Shown piece after piece: positions 55,590 to 64,000 of a stretch of DNA of 64,000 nt; the stretch's first letter is position 1, and each line of letters opens with the position of its first letter. The stretch comes from Neostethus bicornis. Its lineage: Eukaryota; Chordata; Actinopteri; Atheriniformes; Phallostethidae. The stretch lies in NCBI GenBank assembly GCA_902685375.1, contig LR738541.1:33685008-33749007 (forward strand). Direction: 5' to 3'. The translations under genes were made by a program, and so were the position numbers. The notes under the pieces are model-generated. The model saw only the letters and a list, made by a program, of their open reading frames with translations. It was not told where the DNA came from and did not search any database.

Positions 55590-56588
55590 GGCGGTCCCTC
55601 TAAACTTTCAACCCAAACGAGATGAAAACTGTGCAGAGAAGCAGCCAAGAGGTCTACGCTTACATGATATTAACTGCAGAGATCCACAGCAGAAGCAGAA
55701 TCTGTCCGTATAACAACTATCAGTCGTACTCTGCTCAAATTTGGTCTTTATGGACGAGTTTGCCAGAAGCCACAGAGGTGACACAGAAGCCACGTGGAAT
55801 AAAGTGTTCTGGTCAGATGAGACCAAAATCGAACGCTGCTTGGCGTAAAAAGAACACTGTACAGTACATCACCCCAAGTGCAACATCCCTACTGTCAAAC
55901 ATGGTGGTGGCAGTATCACAATTTGGGCTGCTTATCTTCAGCAGGGACTGGAAAGATTGTTAAAATTGATGGAAGAATGGATGAAGCCAAATATAGGGCA
56001 ATTCTGGCAGACTTTCTGTTACAGTCTGCTAAAGACCTGAGACCGGGGTGGAGGTATGACAACGACCCCAAATCTAGAAAGGGATAGTTCATAACTAAAC
56101 ATATGAAGGTGTTCGAATGGCCAAGTCAAAGTCCAGACTTCAATCTGATCAAAAATCTGTGGCTAGATTTAAAAATTGCGTTACACAAACGTTCTCCACC
56201 AAACCTGAAAGAACTGGAGCTGTTTTGTATGGAGGAATGTGCAAATATTTTTGTGTCAAGATGCGCTAAACTCATACAAGCATACCCAAAAAGACTGTTA
56301 GCTGTAAACACAGCAAAAAGGAGGTTCTACTAAATATTTAATTAAATAATTTTGCACATTCTAATTTTTTATTTGTAACTAAAAAAAAAAGAAATGTTGA
56401 ATAAATCTTGTTCCACTTCAGGATTATGTCTCACAAAGTGTTGATTCTTCAGAAATATTCTCAGTTTCTTTGTTTTAGGTTTGAATGGTCTGATGTTTAC
56501 GGAAACTGCTGATCTAGAATTCGAAGCAGGAAATGTGGCCAACTGTCAAAAAATTATAGGGAGGGCAAAACTTTTGCAAAGGCACCAT
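55590..56588 (+). pseudogene. Tc1-type transposase relic with right terminus
   Basis: Segments in changing frames match Tc1 transposase. VFWSDETKIE at 55804-55833 holds the first catalytic Asp (55816-55818), TIPTVKHGGGS-like codons follow, AGTGKIVKIDGRMDEAKYRA lies near 55940-56000, and DNDPK at 56058-56072 holds the second Asp. From 56103 MKVFEWPSQSPDFNLIKNLW carries Lys at 56151-56153 where the third catalytic Glu should be. The C-terminus NIFVSRCAKLIQAYPKRLLA is clear. The 3' part ends with caaaacttttgcaaaggcac, the element's inverted end. It has no matching left end and is inactive. Confidence 0.85.
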
Positions 56589-58937
56589 ATGTTGACAAAT
56601 TGTTGTGTTGAGATAAAAAGTATATGAAATAAAGGTTTATATATTTCTTAGTGCTGTAAAAATAGATCCCTTCCTTTTGAGCTGATCTGAGGATTATTGC
56701 AGTCAGATTTTCTTGTAAGATATTAAATATATGAACTTATTTAAACAGGAAAAAAAACAATAGTTCAAAAAGGAGGAAAAAAAAAACTTACGTAGTGTAA
56801 AGCATAGCTGATTCATAGGCAGTAAAGACAATGTTTTTCAAAAAACTGTCAGTGGGAAGTTATGACACTCCAAGGACAATAAACTAGCAGGTATGAAACT
56901 GCTGTTATTGTTGTACATGCCTGACAGGGGCTTTTCCTTTTTTTTTTTAGCGGCTTCGTTTGGAGAGTATATCTTTTAAAGTGACAGATCTGCCTGTGGG
57001 TTTTATGAAGCATGTTCACTTTATGAGCATGTTGTTACCAACTGTTGCTGTTTCGCATTCTCATATGTATACATTTTTAGTCACAAATCCAATTTTTTAA
57101 TAACATTCATCCATTCTGTGTTATGCTTGTGTTTTGTATTGTTGGCTCAGCGGAGATGTTGCTGCCATGTTTTACTGAATTCGATCTGCAAGGATTAAGG
57201 TTAGAGATGAGAGCCAGGGACTCTGCACAGCTTGGCTAATTGTTGGTGATGGTGTTTCCTGTTGTGGGAAAAAGACATGCTGGCTCAATCACAGCACAGG
57301 GTCACTGCGGTCATGGCTAATAAGAAGCAGAATTAGATTTCTGGCATGTCTGGAAACCAAACACAAATCAGAGAGGAGGGCCGAGAAGGATGATGTAAGC
57401 AAAGGTAAAACAAAACAGGCTTATGTGACTATTGGCATGAGGAATAGACGAATAAAAGGAAAAAAGGAAAGGCATTGATTTCATTATTGTTTCAGCTTAG
57501 TAACTTCTGCAGCCAGAGTTTTAGACAAAAGCTTTGCGGTGGGACTAAATGTCTACAATTACAGGACTGTATCATAAAAAAGGTGCACTGCGTGTGTGGT
57601 TACACATGTCAGAGAGAAGAATAGAGCATAGCTGCCCATCTTGTGTCAGTTTTATGCATGGTGGTTGTGGCACATATTATCACTGCACATGGATAAAGCC
57701 AGCTGACGCCTGTTCTCACTCCACGGTGGTTACAGAAGAGGGATAAGTGCTGAACAGAGCTTATTCAAAACGCATGTGAGGTGAATTTCTGAACTCAAGG
57801 GGAAGTGTGGCCAATGTCACAGAGTCCAAGGATAAGACACGAGATTATTTCACAATTTGAACATTTTCATAACTTTTTTTAACCAACTCACAACTTTGGA
57901 AATAAAGTCACATCAAAGAGGATAAAAGAATCTAACTTAAGTTTTATTCTGTTGGCACACAGATGCCCCAAATGTCATAACAGTCTTTCACAGGTATAAC
58001 GTGACACTGATTTATGAGGCAGAAACTCACTTTACCAGATTAAATGTGAGGCCCAGAGACTAAAATACTGCTTGGAATCACACCTACAGCCAGTCAAGAT
58101 GTGAATAATGCTTGGCGTACATTTTCTCGGGTCTTCCCCTCTTTTCCTTCCATGCTCAGTCATCTGTCATCAGCCTCCCGCTCGCACTTCTTTTCATGTT
58201 TATGTCAACATCTGAGAGCACGAGGACCAGCCCAGCTGGATCCCAGATAAACAAACAACAATCACATGAGGGTCTCAGCATGAACTGGACAGACCCATGA
58301 CCTGGAGTAAGACTGTAACTCGGATACAATGACCTCATGAAGCATAGAGGAGATGGCTCAGACTTGAGGAAAACAAGAGAAGGAAGCAGAAAGTGGAAAG
58401 AAATCATTTTAAATGCCGACACAAACTAGCTGACCATGAAAATGAGCTTTTATGACTCTCTGAGTACGTTAAAACACAGACATGCGGTTACCAATAACTT
58501 GATGAATAAACCATCTCTGGGAAATATATCTAAGAGCGATGAATAACTATGATTGTCACATTTATTTACTATGTCTGATTCAGGAGCCAGGAGGTTGTTA
58601 GTGAGTCAGAAAAACAAGTGGCTTTAGCTTATTCTGTGTACAAAAATAAAGACAGAGAGATAAATAGGAGTGGAAAGTACAGATTCACTCTAATTTAGAG
58701 TGAGAAAAATCCACAACAATTTACCAAACGTGTTCTATGTTCATTCATAAACCACTTTTAGAGTGGTAAAACAAAAATAATTTAAAAAGTTTGATGTATT
58801 GTGATAAATTATAAATTATTGACATTCTGACAATAGTTTATACACCGTTTCAAAATACTATGGTTTTATATGTGTATCATTTTTAAAAAAAATTTTTTCA
58901 CATTTAAAACCATTTTAACGTACGGTATGTGTGCATC
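56589..58937. other. No gene recognised in 2.3 kb
   Basis: Poly-A at 56775-56787 and poly-T at 56939-56949. Blocks at 57120-57450 and 57540-57740 are balanced and non-repetitive. The frames at 57549-57746 and 58112-58422 have no recognised domain. No known repeat was seen. Confidence 0.35.
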
Positions 58938-59026
58938 GCTGTTGTTTTCGTCAACAATAACGATGACAAAATAATTTCGTTGACGAGGCTTTTTTTCATG
59001 ACGATGACGTAACGATAACAACATAA
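58938..59026 (+). mobile_element. GTTTTCGTCAACAA-type DNA transposon, copy 2, left part
   Basis: It begins gctgttgttttcgtcaacaa taacgatgac and continues aatttcgttgacgaggcttt and catgacgatgacgtaacgat. Up to here it follows the copy at 45942. It then gives way to a block absent from that copy. Confidence 0.65.
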
Positions 59027-59382
59027 ATGTGGCTCTTTGTGTCAGGAGAGTAGTCTGTTCCCCCTCTGTGTCCTGTTTCCCCCCTCCCTCTTGTCTGTGT
59101 GTGTGCATAAGTCACACCTGAAACTCATCTACTCATCTGCTGGAGCATGAATGGATCAGTTTTTCACACACTCTTCGCCAGATTGTTTGTTTACCATGCT
59201 TGACCTGTTATCCAGTTTTTGGCTCCAGCTCCTACATCAGAACCTGCCTAAGTAATCTGTTTTTGTCTTCTTTTTTTTGGACTTTTTATCAATCTAATAA
59301 ATCTGCTTGTAATTTCTTCATTTGAGCCTGTCTGTTGTGTCAAGGGTATATTTTTGGCCTTATCTCCACATTATGACACTTT
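59027..59382 (+). repeat. LTR-like block interrupting the transposon
   Basis: It starts near tgtggctctttgtgtcagg, includes cataagtcacacctgaaact, ggctccagctcctacatcag and a polyadenylation-like ctaataaatctgcttgtaat, and stops near cacattatgaca. The tg start, ca end and the internal layout suggest a solo LTR, as at 13835-14205. I saw no target duplication, so boundaries are approximate. Confidence 0.4.
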
Positions 59383-59556
59383 GGTAACTAAAATGTGACG
59401 AGACATTTGCAAGTTCTGTTGACGAGACGAAAATATGAGGCAATGATAAACGTCAGACTTTCACATTTCCGTCTGTGAAAAGAAATAGCACAGCGCCGGC
59501 ATTTTGTTTCTCACGACTTCAAGCTAATGCTAGCTAGTCGGCGCTGCTAAATTCCG
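59383..59556 (+). mobile_element. GTTTTCGTCAACAA-type DNA transposon, copy 2, right part
   Basis: It resumes at ggtaactaaaatgtgacgag and continues ttgacgagacgaaaatatga, cagactttcacatttccg, gtgaaaagaaatagcacagc and cgacttcaagctaatgctag to ggcgctgctaa, in the same order as 46036-46375. A middle stretch of about 115 bp present in copy 1 (the cgccccccacaatgctataa to tgttttattg region) is deleted here. Confidence 0.65.
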
Positions 59557-59739
59557 CCTCATTATGAGTTGTTTTGAGCTTATAAATACAACCACACTCA
59601 TTAAATAGAGGCACCGAAAACTACCAAGCACAAAACCACTTAATAAAACACCTAAGAATAGTTTTGAACATGACCTTTTGCAGCAATTTAATAAATCAAT
59701 GCTGTGTATTATTTCTAATCACTCATCATTGTGGAGACA

Positions 59740-60425
59740 TTTTGTCTTGCTCTTCAATACCGTGTTGCTTCAGTTCATTAAGATCCGCAGACCAATGGTT
59801 GGCATTCTCTTGATCCATTCTGATTATTTCCATTCTCAGTGATTTTGTTGAAAATTTAACGATGTGTTTGAGATTATTGTCTTGTTGCATGACATAGTTC
59901 TATCCAAGATTTAGCCATAGAACACATTGTCTGGCAATCCAGATCTCCCGGGCTGCAAGACAAGCACAATTTATCTAGTTTCCACTCTTGTGTCGACAGA
60001 CCAGCTGCATGTCCTCATCCAGCTAGCCTGTATTCGGTTTACACCATTGCGAAACATCGTACCTTTGCTTCGCCTTGCTATAGGAAAGTATCCTAGTGGA
60101 ATTGTGGTTTTGTGCACATGCTGCTTTTAAGACCTGAAGATTAGTGCCACACACTTTTCAAAGAGAAGTTTTTTCTGGGAACTCTTCCAAACAAGCAATT
60201 ACTTTGTCATAAACGCTGACATCTTGCATGCTAACTGAGGCCTATAGAGACTGAGATATATCCGCTGTTTGTTTTTACAGCTTCACTGGGCATCGCATAA
60301 TTTCACCTTGGACTGAACTGAAAGGGGTGTCAACTCCAGAGAAGATCAGCAACTGTTTTGAATGCTTGAAATACTATGGACATCAGATTATTTAAAGATG
60401 TTGTCTTTCCTTGTTTTTATTGCGT
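59740..60425 (-). pseudogene. Tc1-type transposase relic, minus strand
   Basis: On the minus strand cctcagttagcatgcaagat and the tctcagtctctataggcctc block match a well-known fish Tc1 transposase gene. Near 59861-59897 codons for VMQQDNNLKHI parallel the family's QQDNDPKHT; the first Asp codon (59879-59881) is kept while the next Asp is Asn. The remainder is too decayed for a continuous frame. No inverted ends were found. Confidence 0.68.
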
Positions 60426-60523
60426 TATCTGACCTACTAATGGTCAGTTTGTAACCAAACTGGGACAAATACAAATGGATACAGTTCATCGTTACTAATA
60501 CATATTTTTCACATTCCTCTGAA

Positions 60524-60871
60524 GTCTTCTTCTTTCGGCATTTCCCTTCAGGGGTCGCCACAGCAAGTCAGTTTCTTCCATTTAATCCTATCTGATGCAT
60601 CCTCTTCGGTCACACCAACTATCTTCATTTCTTCCTTCACTGTATCCATGAACCTCCTCTTTGGTCTTCCTCTAGGCCTCTTTCCTGGTGGTTCCAAATC
60701 CAGCATCCTTCTGTTGATGTACTCGGTCTCTCTTCTCTGTACATGTCCAAACCATCTCAGTCTGGCCTCTCTGACTTTATCTCCAAAATCTCTAACATGT
60801 GCTGTTCCCCTGATAAACTCATTTCTGATACTGGTCACTCCCTGGTCACTCCCAGAGACATCCTCAGCATC
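60524..60871 (-). mobile_element. Family B LINE, 348-bp truncated copy with 15-bp duplication
   Basis: The repeat tcacattcctctgaa flanks it at 60509-60523 and 60872-60886. On the minus strand (60548-60838) it encodes IRNEFIRGTAHVRDFGDKVR, REARLRWFGHVQRRETEYIN, LDLEPPGKRPRGRPKRRFMD and TVKEEMKIVGVTEEDASDR without stops. It ends gggaaatgccgaaagaagaagac. This is the best-preserved family B 3' end, and the copy is young. Plus-strand frames here are shadows. Confidence 0.93.
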
Positions 60872-60886
60872 TCACATTCCTCTGAA

Positions 60887-61544
60887 ATACTAAAGTGTAA
60901 ATTATGTGTGAGAATCTATCTGCCTAGTCATTTCTAAAACATGTCTTCCAATGTAGACTCACATGAACGCTTATTCTGGATAGTAATAACGTAAAAGGAA
61001 AGGGTACACCCTGCACAAGATGTCAGCCTATGTTTATATAATGAGGTGAACATAACTGGTGTGCAAATGGGTATGCGTTGTCAAAATGTGTTTTACAAAT
61101 CCAATTATGCCGCTCATTGGCGTTGAGTAGCATTTTGGTCACTGTTGGGACCATTTTTACATCACCATGGTGTTTACATGTAATTTAAATGGTGACCACA
61201 GGAATAACATACTGGATGGCTTTGAGGAAACTAGAAGCATGATGAAATAAACTCTAACTTCAGACCCTGGTAAAATAAATGATAGATTGATATAGAGTAT
61301 TGCTGATGCCAGTCACAACATATTAAAAAGTGAAAGACCGCTGTGTAGGAGGGAAATTTACAACAGCTGATCCAGGTGTTTAAACGTTCAACACAAAGCA
61401 TTTGAATATGCAGATCAAACCCACCTCAGAAGCAACAGTTTTGTTTCCAGTGTCGAATTAGTTTCCGGAAAAGACCACTCTCTCCATATAAACAGTATGT
61501 GTACACATGTATGATATATGTATATGAGAGATGAGAGAGGAGCA
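60887..61544. other. No gene recognised
   Basis: AT-rich, no named repeat. A short run of tatg/atat words at 61490-61527 precedes the GC-rich composite at 61545. Confidence 0.4.
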
Positions 61545-61985
61545 GCTAGGGAGGAGCTCGGTGTCGAGCCACTCCTCCTCCAGGTCGAGAGAAGCCAGAT
61601 GGGGTGGGGTGGTTTCAGATGCCCCCGAGCGCCTCCCTCCCTCACCTGACTCCTATGGCCCTTCCTATGGCCCTTCCTGCAGGTGGTGAGTCCACGAGAA
61701 GGATGGTCCATGTCTCTTGTTCGAGCTGAGCCTGTCCGGGCCCCATGAGTAAAAGCCCTAACCCCGACCTCGGGCCTGGCTCCATCGGGGGGGCCCCGGA
61801 AACCCGCGTCTGGCAATGGAAACTTTGCCATAATTGTTTAATCTCTTCATAGAGGTTTTTGAGTCACTCTTTGTCTGGCCCCTCACCTAGGATCCGTATG
61901 CTCTGGGTGACCCTCCTACGATCATTGGGACACGCATACCCCTCCACGATGATACGGTAGTGGCTCAAGAAGGAGTCACTTAATG
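61545..61985 (+). mobile_element. Family A LINE piece joined to a GC-rich LINE-like module
   Basis: Positions 61547-61650 match family A (gaggagctcggtgtcgagcc, ctccaggtcgagagaagcca), covering the RSSAIREELGVEPLLLQVER segment. From about 61660 a different GC-rich sequence starts: gcaggtggtgagtccacgag, tgagcctgtccgggccccat, ctttgtctggcccctcacct and cgatcattgggacacgcata cccctcc. I recall this second part as a common fish module, perhaps a LINE 5' region. The minus-strand frame at 61415-61831 is a shadow. Confidence 0.55.
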
Positions 61986-62054
61986 TGTTCTCCTTTTAAT
62001 TACTATATAACAGTAAGAGTTGATGAGGACTAATCAGCATTGCTGTTTACAAGA

Positions 62055-62180
62055 CTGACTCTTGATCTTGTTTTTTTTTTCTTTTCTTTTTTTAACGCTG
62101 TCCTGTTTGATGTTATGACAAAAGAAATGGTGATCTATGTGTCAAGTATTACTGGTCAGATTCGCTCTGAATAAATTTAA
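62055..62180 (+). repeat. Unnamed dispersed repeat, copy 2
   Basis: A T-rich run (62070-62092) is followed by aacgctgtcctgtttgatgt, tatgacaaaagaaatggtga and tctatgtgtcaagtattact, matching 22480-22575. It continues as ggtcagattcgctctgaataaattt, which the other copy does not share clearly. Confidence 0.5.
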
Positions 62181-62279
62181 TGTGCCAAAATCATCTAAAT
62201 TATTGACACTGTGGGTAAATTTCTAAATGCACCCTTTGTTGTACAGGGTTTTTTTTTTGTTTTCTTTTACTTTGAGACA

Positions 62280-62375
62280 GTGACAGGTTGGTGATCTGTC
62301 CAGGCTGTACCCTGCCTCTCGCCTGCTGACTCACCTCCAGATGGAAGGAATAAATGGTTGGATGAAAATCATTGG
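62280..62375 (+). mobile_element. DANA/Mermaid-type SINE, 3' fragment
   Basis: The words gtgacaggttggtgatctgt, ccaggctgtaccctgcctct, cgcctgctgactcacctcca and gaaggaataaatggttggat correspond to the last hundred bases of the family. No head or body remains. Confidence 0.6.
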
Positions 62376-63454
62376 AAATATATTCAAACTAAAATTGAAT
62401 TTCACTTTTTGAATTTGTTCTTTTCTTTTTTCGGCACTTTCTGAGGTTATTACCAAACGGACAAGTCCATATACTGAAAAAGTCTGAAAAAGTGCATCTC
62501 TCATTCACGCATATGGGTTACAACAGACGCAAATATTTGATTGTGAGAGCAAATTGTGTTTTTTCTCTATTGTTGCATTTTACTATCGGCATAAATATTT
62601 GAGATAAAATGACTGACATTGAAAGAAAAGCATGCAGAAATGACGCCTGACAGGCAGACACACAATGCAGGTCTGTAGTTTGTCTCAATTTTCTGTCTGA
62701 GTTCGTCTTGCAACTCTGGCATTTCAGATATAGTAAAAGCAAAACCCGAACCGTAACCATTCCAATGAACAATCGTGTATTTGGCCTTTTTATCAAAGTA
62801 TTTATTTTGAAGCAACAGATATATTGTCCCTTTCAGGTTTTTCTTTCCTCTTCGGATCACAGTAGGTTAATATTAAAATTCAAGAACAGAATTGGATTTG
62901 ACCAAATACCAATGTTGTAGTTGGTGTTATGTTGTTTAGTTGTTTTTATTTATGTGTGAAAGGTTGCAGTTTGATAGTTTTCAGTTACTCAAATCAAATG
63001 GCAGCAACTTGATGAGTTTGCTCAACGAAATGCAACGTAATTGAGAATAATACATACGGTATTATTCCCAATAGAAGCACACATTCTAATAGAAGCACAC
63101 CCCTGTTTTTTCTAAAACTTGAAAACAACAAAGCTTAGTCCGGCAAAAATAAGTCATCCATATGGAACTTTAGCTCAAATCTGACACGCATGTGCAGTTT
63201 GTACCGATACCGTCAAATTTTTTTGCCCTGCAAATTTTTTCCTTAAGATGCACACCCCATCGGTGCAGCTACGCATGTGTGAGTATTTGGAACAATTTGG
63301 CATTTAACACAACTCATTGACATTTAAACTAAGCATCAGAATGAGAAAGTAACTGTTTAATTTTAGAGGGTTTTATTTGATTCCGAAAGTTTCTGTAGAA
63401 ATAAGGAACTGTGCCGGTCTTGCCTATAGCAGAAATCTAGCTAAACCACAATGA
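62376..63454. other. No gene recognised; possible intron side of the exon candidate
   Basis: AT-rich. A duplicated aatagaagcacac occurs at 63072-63104. Frames at 62518-62920 on both strands are unrecognised. If 63455-63580 is an exon, this would be its upstream intron, though the branch and pyrimidine tract before it are poor. Confidence 0.35.
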
Positions 63455-63580
63455 TGTGAGCTCAGCCTTACCGAGGCAGATGTTCGCAACCACTTTTTAG
63501 ACCCTTCCAACATACAGTTTGCTGAGGAACGTCTGAAGCAGTACAAGAAGGCCAAGAAACAGCTTACACTGCAAAGCTAA
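63455..63580 (+). CDS. Candidate terminal coding exon or retrocopy of unidentified host gene
   Basis: In frame from 63455 to a TAA at 63578-63580 the codons read SLTEADVRNHFLDPSNIQFA then EERLKQYKKAKKQLTLQS. The product is charged and helix-prone, codon choice is GC-balanced and unlike the surrounding AT-rich DNA, and it matches none of the repeats here. A TGA lies two codons before the open stretch. Possible splice acceptors are ctcag at 63461-63465 or gcag at 63476-63479, both with a weak pyrimidine tract. It may be the last exon of a gene entering from the left or part of a processed copy. I do not recognise the protein. Confidence 0.4.
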   Translation, partial: CELSLTEADVRNHFLDPSNIQFAEERLKQYKKAKKQLTLQS

Positions 63581-64000
63581 AGAGTTTCTAATTGAAATAT
63601 ACATGTGGTAGCGTGACAAATACAGTTTTTTAAAGTTTTCACAGTGATTTCCTGACCAGACGAGGGCATTACTGTGAATCCATTATTCATTCATGCCTCA
63701 TTTTTACTGGTGCTGCCTGCGTGACCACAGCTGTTTAGAAGCAGACTGGTGGAAATATGGTAACCAGTCCACACCAAAATCTCTCAGACCACAGCCGAAC
63801 TTTCACCCACATTCATGGACAAACACCACTGGCATGGAGGGTGAAGTGTGTTGCTCAGCGACTGGGCAGTCTGACTGGGAAGACACAAGTCTTGTAGCTG
63901 TTTAATGACTGGTCCTCTGTCTGGTTGTTGGGATTGAATTAGTATTTCAAGATCCACTGGGATTTTTGCACTTAAAAAAGGTTGATGTTCAGAGAAAATT
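63581..64000. other. Possible 3' UTR of the candidate exon; otherwise unexplained
   Basis: Balanced composition without named repeats. No AATAAA signal is seen before the window ends. The 70-codon frame at 63693-63905 (CCLRDHSCLEADWWKYGN) is unrecognised and starts 113 bases after the candidate stop; it may be chance. Confidence 0.3.

Overview
The window looks like AT-rich, gene-poor nuclear DNA from a ray-finned (teleost) fish. The evidence is the repeat content. It holds several tRNA-derived SINEs of the DANA/Mermaid type, many 5'-truncated LINE copies whose reverse transcriptase ends in a WFGH...GRPRTRW motif, hAT and Tc1/mariner/pogo DNA transposons of kinds common in fish, and a dispersed repeat with a TTCAATTTTATTTATATAG core. 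There is no bacterial operon, rRNA gene, functional-looking tRNA gene, CRISPR array or viral gene. Family names are assigned from memory of sequence motifs, not from a database search.

Layout. 1-10 kb: a dispersed repeat with a 69-bp minisatellite, a Rex/L2-like LINE end, and a cluster of Mermaid SINEs at 5.1-10.1 kb; one is internally inverted and one has a perfect 12-bp target duplication. 11-21.5 kb: two LINE families, called here A (GC/CpG-rich, 3' end GAAGATGACGGAACGGA) and B (3' end GGGAAATGCCGAAAGAAGAAG), plus SINEs and a 610-bp hAT MITE with a perfect 8-bp duplication. 21.5-34 kb: mostly unexplained AT-rich sequence with LINE and SINE fragments, a faint hAT transposase relic and a LINE C-terminal relic. 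34-44 kb: family B reverse transcriptase with its FADD box, a LINE split by a hAT element, a hAT MITE and a Rex-like relic. 44-56.6 kb: SINEs, LINEs, a 535-bp pogo-like element that still carries a helix-turn-helix reading frame, a 1456-bp hAT-type element and two adjoining Tc1/mariner relics. 57-64 kb: a Tc1 relic, LINE ends and, near the right edge, a short open stretch that looks like the last coding exon or a retrocopy of an unidentified host gene.

No gene set acts together here. The window is best read as intergenic or intronic DNA in which retrotransposons and cut-and-paste elements have landed on and inside one another. Target-site duplications allow exact boundaries for seven insertions: 9761-10137, 12247-12911, 19411-20020, 48229-48655, 50351-51806, 53143-53545 and 60524-60871. 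Two more are imperfect or probable: 42210-42354 (7 of 8 bases match) and 20506-21083. The most useful items to follow up are the candidate terminal exon at 63455-63580, the twin-primed SINE at 9388-9702, the pogo-like element with its HTH fragment, and the nested insertions. I found no convincing new biological system.
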